The position numbers were made by a program, and so were the translations under genes. The notes under the pieces were generated by a model. It did no database searches, had not been told where the DNA came from, and was given only the letters and a program-made list of their open reading frames with translations. This document shows positions 33,978 to 43,100 of a stretch of DNA of 64,000 nucleotides, piece after piece. Position 1 is the stretch's first letter, and each line of letters begins with the position of its first letter. Source of the stretch: Flavobacteriaceae bacterium UBA7302 (lineage in GTDB: Bacteria; Bacteroidota; Bacteroidia; Flavobacteriales; Flavobacteriaceae); the NCBI GenBank assembly GCA_002471825.1, contig DKQS01000007.1, positions 1-64,000 of the forward strand. The letters run 5' to 3'.

Positions 33978-36173
33978 TTGATGAAAAAAATCTTTTTTCT
34001 CATCCTTTTGATCAGCTCAATCGCAAACGCACAAGTTGAAAAAAAGACCGTTTATGTAAAGTACATTCAGCAAGAGATCACCATTGATGGTAAACTTGAC
34101 GAAGATGTATGGAGCAAAGCGAAACCAGCGACCAATTTTTACGAATATTTTCCGACGGATACGGCTCAAGCCAAACAACAGGCAGAAATTCGTTTTTTAT
34201 TTGACGATAAGAATCTGTATGTGGGCATCAAAGTAAACGGGGCTGGAAGGGATTATGTGGTACCCTCTTTACGTCGCGATTTTAGGGCTGGTGGAAATGA
34301 CAACATCACCTTATTGTTTGATACTTTTAATGATGGTACCAATGCCTTTGTTTTTGGATCCAATCCGATGGGCGTACAACGTGAAGTACTCATTTCAGGA
34401 GGTGGGAATGACGTAAGCGGGTTCAATACGGCATGGGATGCCAAGTGGTTCTCGGAATCTACCTTACACGATGATCATTATATTTTGGAATGGGCCATTC
34501 CCTTATATTCCTTTAAGTACCGAGAAGGAGAAACCAAATGGCGGTTCAATAGTTATCATTTCGATACGCAAACCAACGAACGAAACACATGGATTCGAAT
34601 TCCGCAGAACCAAACTATTTTTAGTTTGGCTTACATGGGTGACATGGTATTTGAGAAACCTCTCGGAAAGTCAAAATCTCCAATTTGGGTAGCGCCATTT
34701 GTGAATGGCTTTAGTGGGAAAGATTTTGAAACAAACGAAGGCACCAACACCTTTACTTTTGGTGGTGACGCGAGATTGACAGTGGGCAATAGCATGAATT
34801 TGGACCTGACCATAAACCCAGATTTTTCTCAGGTGGAAGTTGACCAACAGGTAACCAACCTTACTCGTTTTGAAATTGGCCTTCCGGAAAGACGTCAGTT
34901 TTTTATTGAAAATAGCGACCTCTTCGGTGATTTTGGGAATAGCCGAGATTCCAATCCGTTTTTCTCCAGACGAATCGGAATTGCAAGAAATAAAAACGAT
35001 GAAACCATCGAAAATAAAATCATCGCAGGAGCTCGATTGAGTGGCAAGATCAATAATAATCTTCGACTTGGATTCTTGAATATGCAGACTCAGGAAGATT
35101 TGGACAATGAAATTCCCTCTGTAAATAACACGGTGATTTCCTTGCAGCAGAAAATGTTTAGTCGGTCGAATCTCAATTTTTTGTTCATTAACAAGCAGGC
35201 AACCAAAGACTATTCATTTTTAGCCCCAGAAGATCGTTACAACCGAGTGGTAGGCATCGATTATCGATTGGCTAGTGCCGACAATACTTGGAGCGGGCGA
35301 TATTTCTTTCATCAGTCTTTTTCACCCGGAGTTTCATCAAAAGATTACAGTGCTGGTTTCAACACCCAATACAATGATCGAACCTTTGGAGTTCGATTGA
35401 GCGGTGTCTTTGTGGGAGACAATTATCGATCTGACCTAGGATTCATTCGTAGAACCGATATCTTTAAAATCAATCCACAATTCGAGTTGAAATTTTGGCC
35501 TAAAAAAGGTGCTATTCAAAGACACTCATTTCAATTGACACCAATTTATCTTTGGAGACCCAACCTGAACTTTGAACTTTCTGATTATACCGTCATCTCT
35601 CGTTGGAGTGCCAACTTCAGGAACACTGCCGAATTGCGGGTTTCTATGTTCAACCGCTTTACAAAACTCTACGACCCATTTGATCCAACTCGAACAGATG
35701 GTGGCTTAGAACTTCCTGGAAATGCCGATTACTATTATACCAACCTCGAAGTAGATTTTAGATCGGATCGAAGAAAGGTGATCTCGTATCAATTGACACC
35801 ATCCATCGGACAATTTTACAATGGTAACCGCTATTCAATGAGAGTCAGTATGAATTGGAGGACACAGCCGTATTTATCGGGAAGCATCCAAATGCAATAC
35901 GATCGCATTGAACTTCCAGATCCTTATCCGAGTGCTTCCATCCTTCTTGTTGGACCTCGATTTGATGTAACCTTTTCGAAAAGTATATTCTGGGCAACCT
36001 TTATTCAATACAGCAATCAGCGACAAAACTTTAGCGTTAATACCCGATTGCAATGGCGATTCGCACCACTTTCAGATTTATTTGTGGTGTACAATGACAA
36101 CTACAATACGGCCCTTTTTACGCCTCGTTTCAGATCCATCAACCTGAAGTTGACCTATTGGATCAATATATAG
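33978..36173 (+). CDS. DUF5916 outer-membrane protein with N-terminal CBM9-like domain
   Basis: This 731-residue exported protein has a signal peptide (MMKKIFFLILLISSIANAQ). A carbohydrate-binding family 9-like domain follows (ITIDGKLDEDVWSKAKP, EIRFLFDDKNLYVGIKV, residues about 30-210). The rest is a DUF5916 region rich in amphipathic beta-strands, with LPERRQFFIENSDLF and ending in a strand with C-terminal aromatic residues, as expected for an outer-membrane beta-barrel. DUF5916 proteins are common in Bacteroidota and are not functionally defined; binding of an extracellular ligand is inferred. It has its own promoter. Confidence 0.88.
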   Translation: MMKKIFFLILLISSIANAQVEKKTVYVKYIQQEITIDGKLDEDVWSKAKPATNFYEYFPTDTAQAKQQAEIRFLFDDKNLYVGIKVNGAGRDYVVPSLRRDFRAGGNDNITLLFDTFNDGTNAFVFGSNPMGVQREVLISGGGNDVSGFNTAWDAKWFSESTLHDDHYILEWAIPLYSFKYREGETKWRFNSYHFDTQTNERNTWIRIPQNQTIFSLAYMGDMVFEKPLGKSKSPIWVAPFVNGFSGKDFETNEGTNTFTFGGDARLTVGNSMNLDLTINPDFSQVEVDQQVTNLTRFEIGLPERRQFFIENSDLFGDFGNSRDSNPFFSRRIGIARNKNDETIENKIIAGARLSGKINNNLRLGFLNMQTQEDLDNEIPSVNNTVISLQQKMFSRSNLNFLFINKQATKDYSFLAPEDRYNRVVGIDYRLASADNTWSGRYFFHQSFSPGVSSKDYSAGFNTQYNDRTFGVRLSGVFVGDNYRSDLGFIRRTDIFKINPQFELKFWPKKGAIQRHSFQLTPIYLWRPNLNFELSDYTVISRWSANFRNTAELRVSMFNRFTKLYDPFDPTRTDGGLELPGNADYYYTNLEVDFRSDRRKVISYQLTPSIGQFYNGNRYSMRVSMNWRTQPYLSGSIQMQYDRIELPDPYPSASILLVGPRFDVTFSKSIFWATFIQYSNQRQNFSVNTRLQWRFAPLSDLFVVYNDNYNTALFTPRFRSINLKLTYWINI

Positions 36174-36265
36174 TCGAAAAGCATCCCTTTAACAGTTCTT
36201 TAAGATTGGCCTGATTGGGGAAAGCGTATATTCGAAAACTTATTTTTTAATCAAACAATTTACAC

Positions 36266-38773
36266 ATGAAAATTCAAAGATTACTTCCTCAAATTCTTGC
36301 GGTTGTATTTGTGTTTGGATTGACTTTAGATGTTGATGCACAACGCAAAAAGCGAAAAAGCAAGAAAGGTAAAACACCAACGGTAGTAAAACCGAAACCA
36401 AAACCAAGACCAAAGAAAGGTGCTATTCAACCTTATGGTAAGGTAGTTACAAAGGACATGAAAACCGACAAAGGGTTGTTCGATGTTCACTCAAAAGATG
36501 GTAAATACCTATTTGAGATTCCAAATAACATGCTGGAGAAAGAAATGCTAATGGTAACCAGAATCGCAAAAACCGCAAGCGGAATCGGTTTTGGAGGTGG
36601 AAAAACCAATGAGCAAGTATTACGTTGGCAAAGAAAAGACAAGAAGATTTTGTTACGTGTGGTCTCGCACCGAGTGGTTGCGGATACTTCCAAAGCGGTA
36701 AATGAAGCCGTTGTGAATTCAAACTTCGAGCCTGTATTATTCTCTTTCCCAATCAAAGCATTTAACAAAGACACGACTGCAGTTGTAATTGATGCGACAC
36801 CTTTGTTGACTGGTGATGTAAAACCAATGGGATTCCCGCAAAGATTTAGAACTCGCTACAGAGCAACTAGAATGGACAAGACTCGTTCTTATGTAGAAAG
36901 AGTGAGCAGTTATCCACAGAATATCGAATTGCGTCATGTAAAAACCTATTTCGCTTCTAGACCTCCATCAAACAGCAGTGTTGGGTCTATTTCTGTAGAA
37001 ATGAGCAACTCAATGATCTTATTACCAGAAAACCCAATGAAGCGTCGTTACTTCGACGAGCGTGTTGGATGGTTTGCAAGAGGGCAAGTAGATTATGGTT
37101 TAGACGCTCAAAAATCGAAAACGGTTCGATACCTAGATCGTTGGAGATTGGAAGTAAAAGATGAAGATATTGAGAAATTCAAAAGAGGTGAATTGGTAGT
37201 TCCAAAGAAACAAATCGTTTACTATATCGACAGAGCTACGCCACCACAATGGAGAAAATACATCAAGCAAGGTATTGAAGATTGGCAAGTTGCCTTTGAA
37301 GCTGCTGGTTTTAAAGAAGCCATCATTGCCAAAGATCCACCATCAAAAGAAGAAGACCCAGATTGGTCTCCAGAGGATGTTCGTTATTCAGTAGTACGTT
37401 ACTTAGCGTCTCCAATTCCGAATGCAAATGGACCTCACGTAAGTGACCCAAGAACTGGTGAAATTTTAGAATCAGACATCAACTGGTATCACAATGTGAT
37501 GACCTTGTTACGCAATTGGTTCTTTGTGCAGACTGCAGCAATCAATCCAGATGCACAATCAACTGAATTCAAAGAAGAAGTAATGGGACGTTTGATTCGT
37601 TTCGTATCTTCTCATGAGGTAGGACACACCTTAGGATTGCCTCACAACATGGGATCTAGTGTCGCTTACCCAGTAGATTCTTTACGTTCTGCAAGCTTTA
37701 CAAAGAAATACGGAACAGCTCCTTCTATTATGGACTATGCTCGTTTCAACTACGTAGCGCAGCCTGGTGATGAAGGTGTTGCTTTGATGCCAAACATTGG
37801 TCCTTATGACAAGTATTCCATCAACTGGGGGTACCGTCCAATTTTAGACAAGACGGCAAAAGAAGAAAAACCAATCTTAAACAAGTGGATTGAAGAAAAA
37901 GCCGGAGATCCAATGTACAGATTTGGTCACCAACAAGCTGGTGGTGTTGTGGATCCAAGTTCTCAAACAGAAGATATTGGTGATGATGCAATGAAAGCTA
38001 GTAACTATGGTATTGCCAACTTAAAGCGCATCATGAAGAACCTAGAAAAATGGACAACCAAAGAAGGAGAAACCTATGAAGAAATGGCTACCATGTATGG
38101 TCAAATCTTGAGCCAGTTTAACCGTTACGTAGGTCATGTATCTTCCAATATTGGTGGTGTTTACGAATACTACAAAGCTGCTGGTCAAGACGGTGCTGTT
38201 TATACACACGTTCCAAAAGATCACCAGAGAAAAGCCATGCGTTGGATGAACAAGCAATTGTTTGCTACTCCAAAATGGATGATTGACAAGCGTGTATTCG
38301 AATTGGCAAACTTCTCAGGAAATATTGAAAGAATCAGTTCGATTCAATCAAGAGGGTTGAACCGTGTTCTAGATGCTGGTAGACTAGCGCGTATGATTGA
38401 AAACGAAACGTTACACGGAAGCAAAGCCTATACCGTTACAACATTATTCTACGACATTCGTCAAGGAGTGTGGTCTGAATTGTACACCGGTAGAACTATT
38501 GATACCTACAGAAGAAGCTTACAAAGAGCACACATCAATAGATTGGCCTATTTGTTAAACGATGCAAAAAGTCAAAGAGGATTTAACAATGGATACCTAA
38601 AAAGAAGTACTGTTCAAATTGAGCAGTCTGACATTAGAGCCATGGCAAGAGGTGAGTTGAATCGTTTGAAAAGAGATATTCGAAACAACATGGGGAAAGC
38701 TAAAAATCAAACCTCAAGATACCATTTACAAGATGCTATCGCGAGAATTGATATGGCCTTAGACCCTAAATAA
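36266..38773 (+). CDS. Secreted zinc-dependent metalloprotease (DUF5117/DUF4953 type)
   Basis: This 835-residue exported protein has a signal peptide ending near residue 26 (VDAQ) and a Lys/Pro/Arg-rich linker. A DUF5118/DUF5117-like N-terminal region follows, then a metzincin-type zinc site SSHEVGHTLGLPHNMGSS at about residue 447 (HExxHxxGxxH). PSIMDYARFNY contains a Met-turn-like sequence downstream. The family is widespread in Bacteroidota; its substrates are unknown. It appears complete and is followed by a strong terminator. No T9SS sorting domain is present, so it is probably periplasmic. Confidence 0.9.
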   Translation: MKIQRLLPQILAVVFVFGLTLDVDAQRKKRKSKKGKTPTVVKPKPKPRPKKGAIQPYGKVVTKDMKTDKGLFDVHSKDGKYLFEIPNNMLEKEMLMVTRIAKTASGIGFGGGKTNEQVLRWQRKDKKILLRVVSHRVVADTSKAVNEAVVNSNFEPVLFSFPIKAFNKDTTAVVIDATPLLTGDVKPMGFPQRFRTRYRATRMDKTRSYVERVSSYPQNIELRHVKTYFASRPPSNSSVGSISVEMSNSMILLPENPMKRRYFDERVGWFARGQVDYGLDAQKSKTVRYLDRWRLEVKDEDIEKFKRGELVVPKKQIVYYIDRATPPQWRKYIKQGIEDWQVAFEAAGFKEAIIAKDPPSKEEDPDWSPEDVRYSVVRYLASPIPNANGPHVSDPRTGEILESDINWYHNVMTLLRNWFFVQTAAINPDAQSTEFKEEVMGRLIRFVSSHEVGHTLGLPHNMGSSVAYPVDSLRSASFTKKYGTAPSIMDYARFNYVAQPGDEGVALMPNIGPYDKYSINWGYRPILDKTAKEEKPILNKWIEEKAGDPMYRFGHQQAGGVVDPSSQTEDIGDDAMKASNYGIANLKRIMKNLEKWTTKEGETYEEMATMYGQILSQFNRYVGHVSSNIGGVYEYYKAAGQDGAVYTHVPKDHQRKAMRWMNKQLFATPKWMIDKRVFELANFSGNIERISSIQSRGLNRVLDAGRLARMIENETLHGSKAYTVTTLFYDIRQGVWSELYTGRTIDTYRRSLQRAHINRLAYLLNDAKSQRGFNNGYLKRSTVQIEQSDIRAMARGELNRLKRDIRNNMGKAKNQTSRYHLQDAIARIDMALDPK

Positions 38774-38791
38774 TTTCAAAGAAATTGAAAT

Positions 38792-38821
38792 AAAAAGCCT
38801 CGCTTATGCGAGGCTTTTTTT
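38792..38821 (+). terminator. Rho-independent terminator after the metalloprotease gene
   Basis: The stem AAGCCTCGC pairs with GCGAGGCTT around the loop TTAT, and A-rich and T-rich flanks extend the pairing (AAAAA and TTTTTT). It lies about 20 bases after the stop codon. Confidence 0.9.
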
Positions 38822-38850
38822 GTATCTTAAGGGTTAAAATTTAGCTCATT

Positions 38851-39231
38851 TTGAAAAGAAAAATCATTACCCTTCTCTTCGGTATTTTAGTCCTTTCTTC
38901 ATGCAGTAGTAATGAGGAAGAAGCCCTATTTTTAAACGTTACTTGGACCAATTCATCCGGTAGTTCTATCATGTTTAATTCCGATGGAACAAACGTCACC
39001 ATCTTGTCTTTTGATCCTGATAATCCATTAACTGGCACTTGGAGCTGGGAAGATCAAGCGAACAACAGCATTCTATTCGGCGATTTTCAGTTAGCTGGTA
39101 CAACCTATAACAGTTATATCCGATATTCAGACCTAACCTTAGGTTCAGTGAAAATATACAACGGATCACGCGAAGTTAATACCACAGGAGCTATCTCTTG
39201 GGATCCAGTTCCCGAAACTTGGACTCGATAA
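38851..39231 (+). CDS. Small lipoprotein, 126 aa
   Basis: This predicted lipoprotein has the signal peptide KRKIITLLFGILVLSSCSSNEE, with a lipobox Cys at residue 18, followed by a beta-rich domain resembling the lipocalin-like family (TWSWEDQANNSILFGDFQ). Its start codon is TTG at 38851-38853, chosen because the signal peptide begins there and no ATG is available. It lies 30 bases after the terminator of the preceding gene and probably has its own promoter. Its role is unknown. Confidence 0.7.
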   Translation: MKRKIITLLFGILVLSSCSSNEEEALFLNVTWTNSSGSSIMFNSDGTNVTILSFDPDNPLTGTWSWEDQANNSILFGDFQLAGTTYNSYIRYSDLTLGSVKIYNGSREVNTTGAISWDPVPETWTR

Positions 39232-39246
39232 ATTGAATTGAACAAA

Positions 39247-40224
39247 TTACTTCAATCGGAACTTCATGAGTACCGGCAAGTGATCCGAAGCTTCACCGAA
39301 TTCATTTAAAACTCGTCCTGAAACTTCTTCAATGGTATTTTTCGTGAAGAAAACATAGTCAATACGCTTGTAGGGATTTCTCGAGTTAAAGGTGTTTCCA
39401 ATGGTATCATTGTTTAGTGCTGCGGAACTCAATTCAGGGTGATCTAAAAATTCTTGAATTCCGGCATCGACATCTTGATACTTCGAATTAAAATCACCCA
39501 GAAGGATAGTCGGATAGCGATCTTTGAATCGGTTTAAAAGCAACATCACTTCTCGCATTTGGTTCAATCGCGTCAACTTATCAAAGGCCTCTAAATGTAC
39601 GTTAATCAAAACTACATCCTGCCCGTTCAACTCGACCTTAACCACTTGTGCCAATCGCTCTAAATAAAAAGGATCTCGGTAAAAAGGCGCATCAGCTACT
39701 CGCTGCAAAACAATCCGTTCTTGCTCTTTCAAAGGATATTTACTTACAATGGATTGACCTGAAATGACTTTTCCAAAATGCTTGCTTGGTGGCCAATAAG
39801 GAAAGGGTAGATAGGTTTCATCCCAGTTGATGGCTTTTGCGAAATAAGGATAGCCAAGATTTACCAGTTCCTCTTGCTGATTCACCAAATGGGAACGGTT
39901 GGCCTTGTAATCAATTTCCTGTAGCGCGATGATATCTGGATTGACATCCCTCACTTTTTGCTTCACCCATTCTAAATTCTGATCAAACAGTGATTTCGGT
40001 TTATCTTCGGCCGTATTGTTGGTCATGCCACTCAAATAACCAATGTTGTAGGTAACAATGCTAAAAACAGAATCCTTTGACGAAATCATCTTGTCCTTTG
40101 GACCCCCTAAGATCGCATACGCTTCTTTTGATAAGCTAGGTGCTGAAGCCCAAAAGAAAAAGATCACAAAGAGGAATACCAGAGAAAGTAATAGTAACCC
40201 TATGTTTTTTATGAGTCGTTTCAT
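39247..40224 (-). CDS. Endonuclease/exonuclease/phosphatase-family protein with N-terminal membrane anchor
   Basis: This 325-residue protein has a membrane helix (residues about 9-27) and then a domain of the EEP superfamily. IVTYNIGYLSG, DIIALQEIDYKANR (catalytic Glu), VLINVHLEAFD, TILLGDFNSKYQD and the C-terminal SDHLPVLMKF (His) are all present. The domain is probably periplasmic, where members cleave phosphodiesters in nucleic acids, phosphoinositides or sphingomyelin-like lipids. The start overlaps the end of the mechanosensitive-channel gene by 4 bases, so the two are co-expressed. Confidence 0.9.
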   Translation of the reverse strand: MKRLIKNIGLLLLSLVFLFVIFFFWASAPSLSKEAYAILGGPKDKMISSKDSVFSIVTYNIGYLSGMTNNTAEDKPKSLFDQNLEWVKQKVRDVNPDIIALQEIDYKANRSHLVNQQEELVNLGYPYFAKAINWDETYLPFPYWPPSKHFGKVISGQSIVSKYPLKEQERIVLQRVADAPFYRDPFYLERLAQVVKVELNGQDVVLINVHLEAFDKLTRLNQMREVMLLLNRFKDRYPTILLGDFNSKYQDVDAGIQEFLDHPELSSAALNNDTIGNTFNSRNPYKRIDYVFFTKNTIEEVSGRVLNEFGEASDHLPVLMKFRLK

Positions 40225-41846
40225 TCGTTGTCCTTATTTTCGGCTTCAAAAGCATCCAAAATATCTTGAACTGTTTTTTGCATGATTTCATCCTCCGTAT
40301 TGTACTTCGGCAATAAATCCTTCTTATCAGGAAATTGCTCAATGGTAACAGTAGTTGACGGGAAGGCGAATTCCACACCAAGCGCTGCAGCTAATTTTAA
40401 TATGGCCATATGCAATTTGTGTTTGGAAGCTTGTTCCACGGACCAGTCCAAACTTGGGAAAAAGACATTCACCATGATGTTTAAAGACGACGCTCCAAAC
40501 CCTACAAACTCCACATGAAAAGCGTCCTTTCGTGTCTCTGGATGCGCCAAAATAATTTTTCGAACACCCTCTACAAAAGTTTGAATCAATTCTGGTGGCG
40601 TATCATAACGTAAGCCCAACTCAGTGGTATACCTTCTAAAGGTACGTAGTCCACTGTTGTTGATGACCATTTCAGACAGTTTGCTATTCGGAATTTGAAA
40701 AACAGTAGTGTCAGCGGCTCGCACCCTGGTAGATCTAAATCCAACTTCTTCCACGGCTCCGGTTACTTCTCCTGCAGAAATCCAATCGCCAATACGAAAA
40801 GGTTTGTCTAAGAAAATCGTGATGGTTCCGATCAAGTTTTTCACGGTGTCTTGGGAAGCCAAGGCAAATGCCAAACCACCAATCGTGGCACCGGCAAGCA
40901 AAGTGGTGGTATCAACTCCAAAAAAGTGCAGTACTTTAAATGCTCCAAATACAATCACCAATCCGGATAAAATATTATTCAGAATGGGCACCAATTGGTC
41001 ATCCAATTTGGCATGCGTTTTCTCGGTAATGGAGGCATATATGGCCATCACCACTTTCACCAATTTCAAGAATACATAAATCCAAAATACCGTTTCAAAA
41101 ATATTGAGGACTAAGAACACCCATTTATTGACTTCTAAAGAAAATTGAAGCGATGGAAACACCTTATCAATAATCAAAATAGCAGCAATCAACCCCAACG
41201 GATGTGCCAGTTTTTTCAACACTTTATCAAATTCAATATCTATAGAATGGGTAATTCTTTTTTGAAGGACTTGAAGAATGCGGAAGGCAATTCGTTTCAC
41301 AATCACAAAAAGAATGTAAGCGGTGATGAGCAGTAGCACAATCCCTATCCATTGCCATAATTCCATTCCCAATATCGATTGATGACCCGAATTAGGAATG
41401 CTTTTCTGGAGTGTGTTGATGTACCACGGAAAAACGCTACTGTAAATCTGATCTATGGCACCAATGGTTTCTGAAGAATAATACCAACTGTCTTCGATTC
41501 GCTCCACCGAAATCTGTGGCATACGTTCGGGAAAGAGGATGTATTTAAAGGATTTGGTATATCCAATGGTATCATTATAATCTGGCTGATTCGGAATCTT
41601 TTTAAAATCGATAAACAGACCCTTACCATCAAGCACCCGTTTAATTTTTATGGCTTTATCTATGGCAGTCTTCTCCGGCAATCCATAAATGGTTTTCGCC
41701 GCTTTTGCCGGTTCAAAATTTTCTTTTTGTAAAAAATAAATGTGGGTATGTATGGTAGCCTGTGGGTTACTTAAATCTACTTTGGTTGAATCCTGAGCAA
41801 TCAGGGTCAACGGAAAAATAACAAAGAGTAACAAGATTTTTTTCAT
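40221..41846 (-). CDS. MscS-family mechanosensitive ion channel
   Basis: This 541-residue protein has a signal peptide (MKKILLLFVIFPLTLIAQ), a periplasmic domain of about 150 residues and several transmembrane helices. The MscS core follows: the pore-lining segment ATIGGLAFALASQDTVKNLIGT and the beta domain FLDKPFRIGDWISAGEVTGAVEEVGFRSTRVR. I chose the ATG at 41844-41846 because it starts the signal peptide; the frame is open further upstream to 41927. The channel would release solutes under low osmotic pressure. It is co-transcribed with the EEP-family gene. Confidence 0.92.
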   Translation of the reverse strand: MKKILLLFVIFPLTLIAQDSTKVDLSNPQATIHTHIYFLQKENFEPAKAAKTIYGLPEKTAIDKAIKIKRVLDGKGLFIDFKKIPNQPDYNDTIGYTKSFKYILFPERMPQISVERIEDSWYYSSETIGAIDQIYSSVFPWYINTLQKSIPNSGHQSILGMELWQWIGIVLLLITAYILFVIVKRIAFRILQVLQKRITHSIDIEFDKVLKKLAHPLGLIAAILIIDKVFPSLQFSLEVNKWVFLVLNIFETVFWIYVFLKLVKVVMAIYASITEKTHAKLDDQLVPILNNILSGLVIVFGAFKVLHFFGVDTTTLLAGATIGGLAFALASQDTVKNLIGTITIFLDKPFRIGDWISAGEVTGAVEEVGFRSTRVRAADTTVFQIPNSKLSEMVINNSGLRTFRRYTTELGLRYDTPPELIQTFVEGVRKIILAHPETRKDAFHVEFVGFGASSLNIMVNVFFPSLDWSVEQASKHKLHMAILKLAAALGVEFAFPSTTVTIEQFPDKKDLLPKYNTEDEIMQKTVQDILDAFEAENKDNE

Positions 41847-41881
41847 GGTCAATTTTGTTAAATGGTTGTTAATGAGGAGTA

Positions 41882-41915
41882 CAAATTTAAACCTTTTCTC
41901 ATTTTGATGGTCAAA
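41882..41915 (-). promoter_or_regulatory. Bacteroidota-type promoter of the mscS-like gene
   Basis: On the minus strand, TTTG (complement of 41912-41915) and TAAATTTG (complement of 41882-41889) are separated by 22 bases. The TAnnTTTG element lies 35 bases upstream of the start codon. Confidence 0.6.
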
Positions 41916-41944
41916 CCCATAAAACAAAATAAAAACAATAAATC

Positions 41945-42427
41945 ATGAAAAAACTAGGTGTAATTGTAATGCTTGCTTTGGGAATGGTATTCACCACAGA
42001 AGCACAACAACGTCGAATGAAAAGAAAGCCCAACTTCACTCCTGAGCAAAAGGTTGAATTAGCTGTGAAAAAAATGACTTTAGAGCTCGATTTGTCCGCT
42101 CGCCAACAAAAAGAAATTACTCCCTTGATTACGGCGCAAGTGAAAGAAAGAGAAGCGCATCGTAAGCAACGAATGGAGCAAAGAAAATCTGGAAAAAGAC
42201 CTTCTTCACAAGAGCTATTTGCTATGCAAAGCGAACGATTGGACAAGCAAATCGCTTTTAAAAAGCAAATGAAAGAAATCTTAGATAAGGACCAATTTCA
42301 ACGATTTGAAAAAATGACCCATGCACGAAAAAAGGAAATGCGCGGAAAAATGAAAGAGCGCATGGAAAAAGGACAAAAAAGACGCATGATGAAACGTTGG
42401 ATGAACGACAACGACGACAAGCGATAA
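41945..42427 (+). CDS. Spy/CpxP-like periplasmic protein (DUF4890 type), 160 aa
   Basis: The protein has a signal peptide ending at EAQ, followed by a highly charged, helical region. FTPEQKVELAVKKMTLELDLSARQQKEI resembles the LTxxQ repeats of Spy/CpxP chaperones. A Lys/Arg/Met-rich tail follows (MKERMEKGQKRRMMKRWM). A role in envelope stress or as a periplasmic chaperone is inferred from family. It is divergent from the mscS-like gene, so the region at 41847-41944 serves two promoters. Confidence 0.75.
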   Translation: MKKLGVIVMLALGMVFTTEAQQRRMKRKPNFTPEQKVELAVKKMTLELDLSARQQKEITPLITAQVKEREAHRKQRMEQRKSGKRPSSQELFAMQSERLDKQIAFKKQMKEILDKDQFQRFEKMTHARKKEMRGKMKERMEKGQKRRMMKRWMNDNDDKR

Positions 42428-42460
42428 CAAACAAAAAAAATTATTTGGATTGATTGTAAG

Positions 42461-42492
42461 GCCTGATTTTGAATTCTCAAAATCGGGCTTTT
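42461..42492. terminator. Bidirectional terminator between the Spy-like and carbonic anhydrase genes
   Basis: The 12-base arms GCCTGATTTTGA and TCAAAATCGGGC pair, with one mismatch, around ATTC. T-rich sequence lies on the plus-strand side, and the hairpin sits between two convergent genes. Confidence 0.7.
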
Positions 42493-42493
42493 C

Positions 42494-43006
42494 TTATTTG
42501 AACCAACTCGAGTATTTCACATAGTTGTTAGCAATACGGTCTATCTCACCAGAGATTAATTCTTGTGATATATCCTTTACTTTTTTGGCTGGAACTCCTG
42601 CATAAATACTTCCGGCCTCCACTCTGGTGTTCTTCGTAACCACCGCTCCTGCTGCGATAATCGAATTGCTTTCCACCACACAATCATCCATCACAATGGC
42701 ACCCATACCGATCAATACATTATCTTGAATGGTACATCCGTGCACGATGGCATTGTGTCCAATAGAAACATTATTTCCTATGGTGGTTGGTGATTTTTGA
42801 TAGGTAGCATGAATTACAGCCCCATCCTGAACATTTACTTTGTCACCCATCTTGATGAAGTGTACATCACCTCTAATGACCGCATTAAACCAAACGCTGC
42901 ATTCTTTTCCCATACTTACTTCTCCGACAATGGTGGCGTTATCGGCAACAAAGCAATCTTTGGGAATTTGTGGGTGTTTGTCTTGAACAGGAAGTATGAT
43001 TGGCAT
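42494..43006 (-). CDS. Gamma-class carbonic anhydrase family protein (left-handed beta-helix)
   Basis: This 170-residue protein is built on hexapeptide repeats and resembles YrdA, PaaY and CaiE. VWFNAVIRGDVHFIKMGDKVNVQDG is the family core, and the metal-binding histidines appear in AVIHATY and SIGHNAIVHG. It forms trimers with interface-bound zinc in known members. Activity as carbonic anhydrase or CoA-ester hydrolase cannot be told from sequence. Confidence 0.92.
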   Translation of the reverse strand: MPIILPVQDKHPQIPKDCFVADNATIVGEVSMGKECSVWFNAVIRGDVHFIKMGDKVNVQDGAVIHATYQKSPTTIGNNVSIGHNAIVHGCTIQDNVLIGMGAIVMDDCVVESNSIIAAGAVVTKNTRVEAGSIYAGVPAKKVKDISQELISGEIDRIANNYVKYSSWFK

Positions 43007-43100
43007 GGTCTAAATTTTGTACTAAAAGTAATCGGTTTTCTTGGGGTTTCCAATTTTGGCTTAATAATTGTTTTACACCTAGCATCTTAAAATTATCATC

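Noticed and set aside
41847..41927. N-terminal extension of the MscS-like protein
   Set aside because: The ATG at 41844-41846 begins a clear signal peptide and the upstream codons include the promoter.
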